NCBI GenBank assembly: GCA_963575745.1
Contig: CAUYUJ010015031.1
Location: 295,103-359,102 of the forward strand
Length of the DNA stretch: 64,000 nucleotides
Reading direction: 5' to 3'
From: Prorocentrum cordatum
Lineage: Eukaryota > Sar > Dinophyceae > Prorocentrales > Prorocentraceae
The notes beneath the pieces are model-generated. The model was not told the origin of the DNA and did not search any database. It worked only from the letters and a program-made list of their open reading frames with translations. The position numbers were made by a program, and so were the translations under genes. Of this stretch, positions 49,626-60,926 are shown piece by piece. The number at the start of each line of letters is the position of its first letter. Positions within the stretch are counted from its first letter, which is position 1.

Positions 49626-51110
49626 GTGGCATAACACGTCAGGTAACCGACTGCGATTCATGCCATACTGAACGAGAGCGGTGGCCCCCAGCCACAAAAA
49701 GGAGGGCGGCAGTAGAACGAGGAGACGCCATAATGCATGAGCGACAGGAGGCAAAGAAAGGGAACGAGCCAAGGAGGTGCGCAAGGCGCACTCCCCACCA
49801 ATCCTTTGGCGAAGTCTCAAACTTCTCCTTCACTGCTACGCGCTGCTCGTTCCTCCCCCATCCTCTCTCACCGCCTCCCTCTCCCTTCTCCTCCTCCATC
49901 TCCCGATGCTCCTCCCTCTCCTCCGCCACCTCCTTTGCCCCCTCCCCCTCCGTTCTCCGACCCCCAACTCCTGATCCCCACTCCTTCCGTCATCCGTCTC
50001 TTCCGCCTTATTTACCTTTCCCGTGTACACCCCGTCTGCGTCGCGTTTTGCGGCCCAGCTGCCAGTGCCAAAGAGGGATGTGAGGACGTGGGGTGTCTGG
50101 GATGGGTCAGTTCTTCACTTCCCCCCTTCACCTCCCTTGAATTACCAGCCCATTTCCCCAACACCCTTATCGGATTACCCCAGACATGAGCATCTCGCCC
50201 TCTCCCCCTCCCCACCCCACGCCCAGTCCGCATGCGGACCCTCGTCCGCCCCCCGCGTGCACGGGGGTCCGACTACAGGGGCGCATTCGGAGCCCTTGTT
50301 GGGGGGGTCCCCTGAGAGCCCCAGGAAGCCTTTGATTGGGGGCAAGGCAATCCGCGAACAGACTTCAAGAGGGCCTCGGGAAGCTACCCAGTGGATGCTA
50401 CAGGGGGTCCATTTTGTTGCAGCATTTGTCTGCTGCCCTCCTGGAGTCCATCTTGAGCGCTCTCTTCGAGCCGTATGCCCGTCGCCGCCATTGCCCTCAC
50501 TCCTTTTCTCATCCCCCATCGAGCCTGTCGCCCCATCCGTCCCCCCGCCCCGTTCCCACCCCCACTCTTACACGACGCTGGGAGGAGAATGGTAAGGAGG
50601 AAGAGCAGGAGGAAGAAGCGCCGACAACTCGGCCTCCCGAGTTCGGCCTGAACACATCATCCCGCCGACAGGCAGGTCAACCCACTATCCACCCTAGAGG
50701 TGCTTGCATCCCGTTTCGCGCTGTGAGGGCGGTGCGGATGATGGTGGTGGTGATGGTGGTTGTGGTTATGATAGTGATGATGGTGTTGATGGCAACGGGG
50801 ACGAAGGATATTAAGGGAGAAACTGATGTGAACTATAACACCAACCCTGTGTGTAATGAAAATGCTAATGCACCCGTACCCAGCGAACCATCGGGATGCA
50901 CTTCTCAACACGCACTGGCGGCCAGTGCGCATGCGAGATCACGCGATCATGCCCACTTGCTTCGGTCGACGGCTTGACGCATAGCCAGGCTTCGGCAACA
51001 CCCCCAGAAGACCGCCCTGGATGCCTGGGGGCGGAGACCCCCGCTTGGCCCTATGACCTACACATCGATTTACGTCACGCCGTCGACGGAAACCAGTGAT
51101 ATGACTAAAC
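49626..51110. other. Spacer with pyrimidine tracts; no gene
   Basis: CTCC-rich at 49845-50030 and 50485-50570, and a GATGGTGGTGGTGATGG patch at 50738-50790. Open frames have no recognisable domains. Confidence 0.5.
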
Positions 51111-51154
51111 CTGGGGGGCACTCTGCCCCAACTCCCTAAATTGCAAAATGCATT

Positions 51155-54100
51155 CTAACGAGCCCGCTTCGTGCCGCTGAGACGCGCGAGCCTGGGCCTC
51201 TTGGCAGCTGGCGCCTGGGACAGGCCCGTCGCCTCCCCCCCCAGGGGAGAGGCTGCAGTGGACGCCGAGGCGGGGCTCTGAGACAATGCCGACATCGTCC
51301 CCGCCGAAGTCGAAATTGCCGACGAACTCCCGCTCCTCCGAAGGCTGCCTGTGGCTGGCGACGCTGGTGTGCCGACCGCCCCCTCTCGCTTGACCACGGC
51401 GTGCCCGTCGCTGAAGACCGTTGCAGAACCGTCCACGATGCATTTCAGCTCGCTCCAGAAGGCGTCGGGCAACTGCACTTTCTTCTTCTCTTGATGCTCC
51501 TTGATGAAGCTGGACGCTTTCGTCGACGCACTTGGGCCCTGTGACTGGAACCTCAGCAAGTTGACGCCCTGGATGAGCACCGTCGCCTGGTAGAACTTCG
51601 CCAGGAGCGTCGACGCCACAGCGCATCCAGACGACGTAGTTGGATGCTTGTCCACTGGCGGCGACAGCTCAATGCGTTTTGAAATCACCGAAACTTTGCC
51701 CAGCACTTGGTATATGCGGTTGTAGCTGGCCACGGTGGGAGGCAACTTCTCGTCCAGCAGGTCGATCGCCATCTTCATGTTGAGCACTCCGTCCTTGAAG
51801 ATCGACTCCCACTGTGGCATCGTCGACTGGCACTCGGAGACCACGGCGGATAGGTATGTCATGCGATGCGCCATAACAGCATCGCGGCACCCCCCAGCAA
51901 AAGAAGCCATCTGCAGGGCCCAACGGCCCAACGATTACAAGGGGATTCGCAAGCTCCATCCATCTCTCTCAAGCGACCTCCCAGCGTCGGCGTTGACCAA
52001 GTCGTCGATCACCTTCGCACGAGAAAACATGAGCACCAGCGCATTGACCTGGATGTTGCAAGACGGATGGGGTTCGATGCTCTTCTCAAACATCTCCTTA
52101 CGCTCGGCGGTCGGGTCGATGAGGTAGTGCTGGAGCACCGTGGCCAGCATGAACTGGTCCCTCACAGCGCACATGACGTCAAACACATATGTCGCGATGT
52201 GCATTGGCACTGGCCAGTCCTCGCCCTTTCGGGGGTCCCGAGACAGCGACGAAACGCACTGGCCCCTGCTTACCTTGCCCCGTCCCCTCTACCGTCTCCC
52301 TAGGCCAGTCGTTTAGAAAGTTACCACTGAGGGACTGTTAGTGCGTGCCCGTTGCCCTCGCCCCCTGACCTGGCGACCATCTGCCAACACGGCGCCGCAA
52401 GTGCGCATCTCAGTCATGCTCGTCGCTTCGGCGAAGTCCTTCAATGCAGTCAGCGCCTTGTTGTGGGTGAAGCTTTCGAGCATTGTGTCAGAGTCGGCCG
52501 TCGTCTGCAGCGCCTCCACGACTTCGGAAGGCAAGGGGTCGTCGGCACCTGGCTTGCGAACGAGGCGCCCTAGGATCTGAGCATCGAGGGTTGACACCAA
52601 ACCGTCATCCTGGACCACGCCGATCTCGAGGTCGCTGAAAGCCAACATATTGACCACGCGGGGGGCAAGCCAGACGGCCGCTGCATGCTGGTAGGTAATG
52701 TCGCCGAAGTTGGCCTTGAAGATCATGCAAGCCTCGCTGATGGAGTGAAAGACGTTCGCGTCTTGCACGGTGCTTTCGCCATGGAACAGAATCGCATTGA
52801 CGCCCTCTAGCTGGTGTTGCAGGCGGGACAGGTTGATCGTGTGCTCCTTGGTCTTTGGATTGGTGGTGGTTGCATCGAATAGCGCATCGGACCCCCCATC
52901 AACAAACACGGGTAAGAGCTCCACGGCCGCGCCCATGTAGTCCATCATATCTTTGAGGTTCTGACGGTTGTCCTCGAGCGTTGCCAACAGCACCTTCGCA
53001 CACCCGATCTCGCCCAGCTTCTCGGCGAGCTCCACGTCACTGGTCCTCTTGGTCAAGGCCTCGGCGCACTTCGTCGTTCCGAGTACCATCGTCTGAGGCG
53101 CCTTGTAGAACTCCTCCGATTGGAGCCTGGTCGCGTGCAAGTCCCCCAGCGCAGCGATGAGTTTCGACGCTGGTGGCACTGCTGCAAAGCCAGCACCGCC
53201 CTGCTCGACGATGCTCTCTGAGACTTCTACAACCGCACCTTGGGTTTCTGGTTTCGCTGCTGCTGCGCCTCCGACTGCAACCGATTCGACGGGCACACGC
53301 AGGAATTCATCGCGTCCCTCTCCGGCCTTGGTGGCGCCGATCTCGTCCAGGACCCGAGCCAGAGGGCGAGACACGGTCTTGTGAAACACCGAAACGAGAC
53401 CGTATACACCATTGCTCAGCAGCTCCATGAAGTTCCCCATCGCGGCGCAGACGGGCTCAATATTATCCTTCAGCGCAGCGGGTGACCACCTCGATGCACA
53501 GGAGATGATGCTCGTCTGGATGTCGATAATGGGCTTGAGCCTCTTCCCCAAGATCGCGTAGGTCATGACGTCCGACTCGTCCTCTGGCTTAGGCTCGTTG
53601 ATGAACAATTCCATGTCCGTGTATGCCTCCTGGAAGCTCTCCTCAAAACGATTGCAAGCCTTGTCGAAAATGGCAGTTGCAGCATCGTCCTCAACCCCTT
53701 TCGAAGCATGCCTCCTCGCTTGCTCCACGATGAAGATTGCGGGGGCGATGCCGACCATCGACTTTGCGATATTCTGGACAACGGCTCGCTGATCATCTGA
53801 AGACTTGGTTGAGGTAGCGTTCTGGTTGATGAACTTCCGAGCTGCTCGAACATCAGCCGTCGTCGGCTTGTCCTTCTCATCTGGGAGCAAGCACTGACAC
53901 ACGACTCTCACGCTGCAAAGGGCTGTCTCGACCTGAGTGGTGTCCATCGTCTTCTCCTCGGTCTCGAAGGTATTCACCCATGAACGCCAGATAGAGCTGG
54001 TCTCGTCTACAACTTGCATGCGAGTATCCATCGTCATCTCGCCCTTGGCTCCGATGCTCTGCCAGTAGTGCTCTAAGCTTTTCCAGACCATGATGCCCAG

Positions 54101-55490
54101 CTGCACGGCGACGGGAAGAGTGATGTCGACCGCGTCATCGATGGGCAGCAGCCGGCCCCGATGCCTCCTGCCTGGCGCGGCCCCTTCTGCTGCAGGTGCC
54201 TGCGGAGCGCTGTTTCGCACCTCAGTGAGCTTCGTCATGTACTCTTCTGACATCTCGAGCACTCTCCTCAGCGAGCCAAGGTTGATGTGCCCGATCGCCT
54301 GCCGTGGATGGCGACGCGGACTGCGGGTTGATGCGAAGCTGAGGGCACTGCCACTGCACTGACCCTGAATCCCTAACCCCCACAATTTGCACGGGGCCAC
54401 GGCCACCCACACGAGAACTCACATCATCAAGTATACCAGCCTGCCCCCACCCCCCAGACCCCTCAAAATCAGGTATTCCAGAAATCGTCAGCGTTGGCAG
54501 ACCCCCAGCTTCGCGACCAACCCGCGATCCATTTGGCCATGCGACTGCCTTCGCCACGGATCCGCTTTCCATGTAGACGCTGAAGAAGATTGCCTTCAGG
54601 GTCACGAGCCCCACAGGCGGCGCGACCTCCAAGCCCCTGCACTTGAGGTACTTCAACTCGACCATTAGATGCGGCAGCGCCTCGACTAGCTTGTCATCGG
54701 TCTTGAATTGGGTCCACTGGTGGAACCACTTGTGGATTGCCAAAAGCCCCTTGGCACGCTCCTCAAGCTGCTTGAAGCAGACCTGGACATCCAGCACAGC
54801 CTTCCCCATGATCTTCGATTCGTGAGTCATGAGCCGCCTGGTCAGAGCGCCGACAGTGGCCGCCTTGAAATCCTTGTGCCAGTCGACGTTGCAGAGCCCG
54901 TCGACGTAACCATTGACGGTCTTCCTGATGCGCGCCAGGTGCTGGAACGCTGTGCCCCTGGGGAACTCCTCATCCAATGACAGAGGCGTCGGATGGCCTT
55001 GCCACCTGGCGGGGCCCAGAGTTGTTGATGGGATCTCTCCGTCGCCATCGGACTCCCGTGCCGCGTACTCGCCCTCATCCTCATCGGCCATCTCCTCGCC
55101 GATGCCTGACGCCTCCCGTTGGGCCGAATCGCCGCTGGCACGGGCCGTCGCCTTCGACGCCGACCCACTGACTAGGCGAGGGCCGATGTCGGAAGTCAGG
55201 TCGATCAGCGTGGCGGTCCATTGCGAGGCTGCTGGCACCGCAGGCTGCTCCGCAGCCTCAGCGTCCTCGATCTCCTCTTTGACGTTCTCTGCAGCCACCT
55301 CCTCGTCGGCGGTGTTCCCATGGGCGCTGCATCCCTCCAACGCCATATCATGCTCGGGGCTGGCGAACCACCCAGACTCCCGCTCTGGGTCATCCTTCGG
55401 GCTCAAAGTGATCGGGCCGAGCCCCAGCAGCACGTCGTCGCTAGAGGCGCTGCGGATATGCAGCTCATCTTTCACTGGAACCGACATTGC
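51155..55490 (-). CDS. Multi-exon gene, unknown protein with SUMO-type and nuclear features
   Basis: Minus strand. I choose Met near 55487 (MSVPVKDELHIRSASSDD) rather than the in-frame upstream Met at 55622. Exon 1 has acidic stretches, TATLIDLTSDIG (which resembles a SUMO-interacting motif, inference) and a helical block (DFKAATVGALTRRLMTHESK; WFHQWTQFKTDDKLVEALPH). An intron lies at about 54320-54560. The next exon, to 52370, is helical (INLGSLRRVLEMSEEYMTKL; LFINEPKPEDESDVMTYAIL; GCAKVLLATLEDNRQNLKDM). A clear GT-AG intron is at 52261-52369. The next exon has VPMHIATYVFDVMCAVRDQF, then an intron near 51915-51965. The last exon (ASFAGGCRDAVMAHRMTYLS) ends at 51155 with a Ser/Ala-rich tail and a basic end (AAKRPRLARLSGTKRAR) like a nuclear signal. 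Total is about 1,300-1,400 residues. I do not recognise the family. Confidence 0.65.
52261..52369 (-). other. GT-AG intron, 109 bp
   Basis: Minus strand: exon ...GGTCGCCAG, then GTCAGGGG...GCAGGGGCCAG, then TGCGTTTCGTCGCTG. Joining gives LADGRQ-CVSSLSRDPRKGE in frame (phase 0). Without splicing, the frame stops at 52313. Confidence 0.7.
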
Positions 55491-55639
55491 TGGTGGAGCG
55501 AGGCACTCGTCGCCTAGCTGAGCCCCAGCCCTGAAAAGCCAGCTCTGGGCAGAACGGCTATGGTGAATGGGGAACTGTTTAACCAGGCGTTGGTCCATGC
55601 GTTGTTTCGTTTGTTGAACCACATATGTTGCACGACATA

Positions 55640-55895
55640 GCTTACTTACACCTTACACCAAGTATATTGCACCACCAGGGTTGCGCCGCATAGCTTGCAC
55701 ATAGCTTGAACCACATAGATTACACCACATAGCTTGCACTAGATAGATTGCGCCACATAGTTTGCACCACATCGATTGCACGGCATGGGTTGCACTAGAT
55801 ACGTTGCACCGCATAGATTGCACCACCTAGCTTCCACCAATCAGCTTGCATCTTATAGATTGCACCACATAGATTGCACCGCATCGGTTGCACCA
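55640..55895. repeat. 15-16-bp tandem repeat (ATAGATTGCACCACA)
   Basis: About 15 degenerate units of TTGCACCACATAGAT or TTGCACCGCATAG. Confidence 0.9.
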
Positions 55896-56062
55896 CCGAC
55901 GCCGTCAGCGTCGTCGTCGCCGTGAGCGTGGTCGTCGTCGTCGCGTGTTCGTCGTCGCCATCGTCGTCGTGGTCGTCGTCCTAGTCATCCTCGTCGTGGT
56001 CCTCGTCGTCGTCGTCGCCCGTCTCTGACCCCCTTGTGGTCGTACTCGGCGTCGTCGTCGCC
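55896..56062. repeat. GTC/CGT triplet repeat
   Basis: GTCGTCGTCGCCGTGAGCGT-type sequence. It reads as mixed Arg or Thr runs in ORFs, which are artefacts. Confidence 0.85.
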
Positions 56063-56334
56063 GTCGCCCTGTCCTCCCACGCGATCCCTCCATGGAGCCT
56101 CCTAGACCCAATTGCCCATGTCCTCCCAAGATGCCCCTGCGATGCCGCACAAATCTTGGCAACCTGATCTCCGTGACTGGTTGTCTCGAGCGCGCCTAGA
56201 CGAGCACCTGAATGATGAGAACGGGCCTAATTTTCTCACGCGCTGAAGGACTGAGCAGCTGAAGTCGGCCTGAGTCCAACTCGGCCCGCTGAAGGGCTGA
56301 GATGCTGAAGCATCTGTCTCGTGATGTGCCTACC

Positions 56335-56637
56335 TCAGTCCTGAACGGGCGGGCATGGGCCTGGCCTGTCACGAAGTTCCTTCTCATGGCTCTGCATGAA
56401 CGCCTTGCGCTCGTCGTCCTCGGTCACAGCGGCGTCCAGTGAGTCGGCGGCGTTGGTTGCGCGGCACCTCAAAGATCTCAACCTGCTCTTCAGGATTTGA
56501 TTCATGAGCCTCTGGATGGCCAGTTCTTTGCCGAGCTTCTGGATCCTGCGGCGAACTGCGGGGGACGCGTTGGGCGGAAGCGGTGGGAGATCAGGCGCGC
56601 GCGGCTTGAGGGGGTGCCTGAGCGCCTTAGGCGCCAT
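56335..56637 (-). CDS. Possible first exon or small basic protein
   Basis: Minus strand from Met at 56637: MAPKALRHPLKPRAPDLPPL, then RRRIQKLGKELAIQRLMNQI and AVTEDDERKAFMQSHEKELR, with a stop at 56335. It is Pro-rich then basic and helical. Codons and composition look genic. It lies about 1.15 kb 5' of the 51155-55490 gene on the same strand. It could be that gene's first exon, with a splice donor near the end of MQSHEKELR, or a separate small gene. Confidence 0.4.
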   Translation of the reverse strand: MAPKALRHPLKPRAPDLPPLPPNASPAVRRRIQKLGKELAIQRLMNQILKSRLRSLRCRATNAADSLDAAVTEDDERKAFMQSHEKELRDRPGPCPPVQD

Positions 56638-56709
56638 GCTGTACTGTGGAGGCAAACGATGGCGAAGAGGCAGAGTGGGGACTGCGCGGCAAAGCTTGGA
56701 CCACCGTAG

Positions 56710-57060
56710 CTAGCACTGGGACAATACAATGCGTGGAGAAGTCGATGCTTGTCTTATCCTTGATCATGATAATGTACCAGCGCCAACTCCAAATATAATC
56801 ATTGAAACGGGATGTTTGGGTACTGTGGTATGGCAAGCCCGAATAATGTTTAATCACGTAAAGGCATGCGGCCACAGAAAAGCGCTGCGCTCGTGGGTAA
56901 GGGCGCGCGTGTATATGCCCCCAGACGGGGAACATGCACGCATAGACGCGCGCATCATCTATTAAACCCACACGAACCTACATGCACACGCGCATATGTA
57001 TGTGCGTATATACCTGACGCCCGAGCACACATCACCGTGCACTTGCACAGGCAAGGTGGC
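56710..57060. other. No gene recognised
   Basis: Mixed, AT-richer than its neighbours. No motif. Confidence 0.45.
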
Positions 57061-57061
57061 A

Positions 57062-57410
57062 CTGGGGCCTTGGATGGAGCTCTATATGAGGCCACGGAAC
57101 GTGTGATGGGGTGTGCCGAAAGGGGGTGTTGCCCACATGCGGGCGGCGCCACTGTGGCCTTCGGTGGGGCCCCCTATGGGCCACGAAATGTTTGAGGGGT
57201 GTGCCGAAAGGGGGGGGGAGCACATGGACGGCGCCACTGGGGCCTTCGGTGGAGCTCCCCATGGGGCCACGAAACGTGCGAGGGGTGTGCCGAAAGGGGG
57301 GGGGCACCCACATGCGGGCGGCGCCACTGGGGCCTTCAGTGGAGCTCCCTATGAGGCCACGAAACGTGTGAGGGGTGCGCCGAAAGGGGAGGCGCCCACA
57401 TGGACATCCG
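57062..57410 (+). repeat. ~87-bp tandem repeat, four units
   Basis: GTGCCGAAAGGGG occurs at about 57113, 57201, 57287 and 57377, with GGCGCCACTGGGGCCTTCGG and GGCCACGAAACGTG in each unit. Confidence 0.9.
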
Positions 57411-57484
57411 AGGGGGTGGAAGAGGAGGTTTTTTTTATCAGACCACGCACACAGGGAACATGTGAGAGAACGAAACAACTAACT

Positions 57485-57612
57485 TGCCAGTCGCGCCTGA
57501 CGCAACGACACAGGCTCTCACCATCTGTCGCGCCGTCACGCTTGACGCCACGACCCAGGGCCCCGCCATCTGTCGCGCCGTCGCGCCTGACGCCACGACA
57601 GAGACCGACAGC
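57485..57612 (+). repeat. ~50-bp tandem repeat
   Basis: Three units of GTCGCGCCTGACGC(C/A)ACGAC with CCATCTGTCGCGCCGTC between them. Confidence 0.85.
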
Positions 57613-58039
57613 AACATGGAAAAACTCCGATTGGTGCGACCGCCCATCGCGTCCACACTGTTAGCCTAGGGGCCGCCCCGCGCCCGTCACTCGCCCCGCG
57701 CCACGCTCATCCAAGGCATCTGCTACATTTCGTTGATGCCATCGCGCGCGCAAGTCCCCCCGCGTCGCCCCCCCCCCCCCCCGCCATCGCATCGCGCCGC
57801 GTCTTTCGCCCCTGCGTCGCGACGGCCAGCAGGACACAAGCGACGCCGATCTGGCGCCCCCCCCTGCAGGGCCCCAATGCGCGACCCCTCCCCCGTCCAC
57901 AGCGAGACGGCCAGACATCGACGGTCAGATCCACCCGAGTTGACCGACACCCGTCGGTCACATCGCCGTGAGTCGACCGCAGTCGATCGGTCAACGCGCC
58001 GCGAGCCGACCGCACTTTGTCGGTCAACTCGCGCCCCCC
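57613..58039. other. No gene recognised
   Basis: GC-rich, with a C-run at 57769-57783. From about 57940 it passes into diverged GGTCAAC repeats. Confidence 0.45.
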
Positions 58040-58292
58040 TGGTCCGCGTTTTTAAATCAACTAGGTCGGTCAACTAGGGCGGTCAACTAGGGCGGTCAAC
58101 TAGGTTGGTCAACTCGACTCGTCAGGTCAACTAGGTCGGTCAACTCGTTTTGGGTAGGTCAACTCGGTCGGTCAACTAGGTTGGTCAACTCGACTCGGCA
58201 GGTCAACTAGGTCGGTCGACTAGGTCGGTCAACTAGGTTGGTCAACTCGACTCGTCAGGTCAACTCGACTCGTCAGGTCAACTAGGGCGGTC
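58040..58292 (+). repeat. 12-bp minisatellite (GGTCAACTAGGT)
   Basis: About 20 degenerate units of GGTCAACTAGGT, GGTCAACTCGACTCGTCA and TCGGTCAACTAG. Diverged GGTCAAC units start near 57950. Confidence 0.9.
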
Positions 58293-59085
58293 AAGTTCAA
58301 GTTGCGACTCCTTGGTGCGCGTCTTTTGGAATCAACTCGATCTTGCGACCTCTCGGTGGGCGACTTTTGAAATCAACTTGCATTTGCGACGGCGCAGGGC
58401 TCAGAAACCACCTCAGGTCGCTGGCGTCGGCATCGCCAATCGACTTGCGGGAGGCGGATTTCACCAGGCCGAGAGCGGCAGGCATACAGAAATGCAGGCC
58501 CAGGCTCGATTGACCTAGCGCGCGACGCGGCCTGGGCTGCCAGTGCGGCCACGGCAACGGTCAGAGTGCGCGCACTTGCGCAGGTTGGCACAGTGAGCAG
58601 GGCCTCACGGCATTGCGAGCAGAACCCCACAGGCCGCGTAGGCATTGCGAGCATGGTCTCACGGCGTTGGCTGCGATGTCCGCGAAGTCGCCTGACGGTG
58701 GTGAGAGGGGGGCTGGCGGTGGTGAGAGGGGGAGCAGCAATGACGGCCGCGCGCTGGGAAGGGGCGCTGACGCAGTTTCCGAAAGGATTCTGGTTGCATC
58801 CTGAAAGGCTTCTGCTCGGCCCCCCAAAAGCTTCTCAGAAGTTTGTTTACCCGATGATTGCCGAAGGCTTCTCGGAATGTGTTGAGCTATGCAAGAGTGG
58901 TACCAACGCCTTGCAAGGGCCTCTCACAATGTTCTGACGGGCCTCTGGCAGGTTTCCCCCGAGGCTTCTCCGAGGCGTCTCAGGAGCTCTGACAACCCAA
59001 CCTGGGCTACCAAAGGGACGTCCGAGGGGGTGGATGGGGGAGGTGCTTTTACCATCGGGCCACACACCGCTTGCGTTTTTATTAT
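58293..59085. other. No gene recognised
   Basis: 58300-58390 holds two ~40-bp related units (TTGCGACTC...TCTTTTGGAATCAACT). The rest has GGCATTGCGAGCA and ATTGCGAGCAGAACC phrases and no supported gene. Confidence 0.45.
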
Positions 59086-59089
59086 GCGA

Positions 59090-59400
59090 TCATGCCTGAT
59101 CATATCATCGCACACCATCAGGACAAGCCATCACTCCATCACACACGCACCATCAGGACACCATTACCATCAGACCATCGCACACCACACCATACACTCA
59201 CACTTTATCATACCATCGCATACCATTACCATCAGACCACACACACCATCAGGACAGGTCATATTTTATCAAACTTGCGCATAATTTGGGCTGTTATGGT
59301 GATGCTGTTTAAATTAGCGCTTAAGCTTACCACTATGTGCATTGATTATATGTTTGCCTGAGTGTGTGTGTGTGTGTGTGCGTGTGTGCGTGTGCGGGCT
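59090..59400. repeat. CCATCA-type short repeats and a GT microsatellite
   Basis: 59095-59265 has recurring ACCATCAGGACA, ACCATCAGACCA and CACACCA. 59357-59396 is a GT run with a few GC changes. Confidence 0.85.
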
Positions 59401-60067
59401 CGTTGGGAAAGAACCCCTACAGGCTGCCTATTGGTGCGTGCAGCGGTTGCGTTGATAGTTGCATTCATTCGCATCTGCTCGTAAGTGAGCTGAAAACCGA
59501 CGACAATGAGCGACGAAGATGGGATTGAGAATGGGCCGCCACGATCTGGGAGTTGGATGAGTGCGAACGCTGGCCGACGTGGCTCCATGATGATCGAAGC
59601 AGCCCCAAGAAGCTGACGTCCCGAAACGACCCGTTTGGCTCTATCCCGAGAGAGTGGCGGAAGGGCCATTGTGATGGGGATGGGGTCGAAAGGGCAACGG
59701 CCAGGGGAAGTGGGGATTGGGAGAGGGGGAGGGTGTATGTGCGGGGCAATGGCGAGGAGGAGGGGGTGGGTGATATGAGTCACGGGGGCAACTTGGAATG
59801 AGGGGCCCAATAAAGGATTCCAATGTGCTGGCCCTCGGAGTGCGGATGCTTACGAAAACGTGTAGAAAGCAGAGGGACACTGTCATAGACTTCATCCTCT
59901 GGTGGCACTTCCGCAAGGCCCTGTATATTCCTCCCTCTTCCATTTCTCCTTTTCCTCGCCTTCCCCTGTCCCTAAATTGCCCGACCCTGTCTCACCTCCA
60001 CCTCCTCCTCCTCCTCCGTCTCCTTCCCCCTCCATCCTCCCCCACCGCTCCCCCTTACCATTGTAAG
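59401..60067. other. No gene; pyrimidine tract at the right end
   Basis: 59930-60060 is CCTCCTCC-rich and ends ACCATTGTAAG, which could be an intron 3' end for the next feature. Confidence 0.45.
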
Positions 60068-60223
60068 GTGTTCTGGGAGCCCTGCGGAATCGTTGTGATA
60101 GAGCGGCGCGGTAGGCTGACGGTCGAGTGGCTCGGCCGCGCGAATGCCCCAACACCGCCGCTCCCCCAGCCGATCCCAGCTCCCATGTTGACAGATGAGG
60201 AGCTTGAGCAGATGATCGGCTAA
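60068..60223 (+). CDS. Possible isolated 3'-terminal exon
   Basis: After a long pyrimidine tract and TTGTAAG, the plus strand reads VFWEPCGIVVIERRGRLTVE, WLGRANAPTPPLPQPIPAPM and LTDEELEQMIG, then TAA at 60221-60223. The sequence is compact and protein-like and ends in an acidic helix. No upstream exons were found. If real, it is the only host-like gene on the plus strand in this part. I do not recognise the family. Confidence 0.3.
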   Translation: MFWEPCGIVVIERRGRLTVEWLGRANAPTPPLPQPIPAPMLTDEELEQMIG

Positions 60224-60639
60224 ACGCGCTTGCTTGGACGGAGCCCCCTCGGGGCGGCAGCGCCAGAACCAGGAGCTTTGGGGGGGGGGGCCAAGCTGCC
60301 TCACAAAACCGGAGCCTTTAACGCCGCGCGTGGATGAGGAGAGCAAAGTCGAGGATGGATGTACGCGGAGGGTCAAGGCGAGGAGAGGGCAGGAGGAGGA
60401 CAAGGAGGGAGGAGAGGGAAGGCGATAATGAAACAGGCGAAGGGTACTGGAGGAGCAGGAACGCGAGGAGTGGGCGAGAGGAGGAAGAGGGTAGGTGGTA
60501 GCGTTTCAATGGCTTGTCGTGGACTACTGGGGAGTTTGCTTAGAGGGGAGGGTCCCCTGGGGGCCCCCGTCCTGCTCATCATCCTCGTTCTCATTATCAT
60601 CGCCTGCACCCTCGGCGTTCAGGAACTCTCCAGGACGGT
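60224..60639. other. No gene recognised
   Basis: Purine-rich (GGAGGAGG, GAGAGGAAG) with a G-run at 60281-60290. No supported ORF. Confidence 0.45.
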
Positions 60640-60825
60640 CCAAGATGGCTGAATACACTGTCTAGGACGGTCCAAGACTGCTTCCAATATGAGAGATACG
60701 GATTCCAAGACGGCACGTTATATTATCTGCACCGCATGGTTACAAGACGGTCCAAGATGGCATCCAATATTGCTAATGTTGTTCCCAACGTGATTGCCAA
60801 GATTGTCCAAGATGGCTTATGCTGT
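60640..60825 (+). repeat. GACGGTCCAAGATGG repeat
   Basis: AGGACGGTCCAAGATGGC and variants recur at about 60632, 60668, 60733 and 60805, with TCCAATAT nearby in two. Confidence 0.75.
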
Positions 60826-60926
60826 GGTTTTACTCTTTGCACCGCGATGCACACGCATCGAACATTCAAGTCAAACTGCGTTGCCACAACGTGCCAATGC
60901 ACACATTGGCGGGCAACCTGAATACA

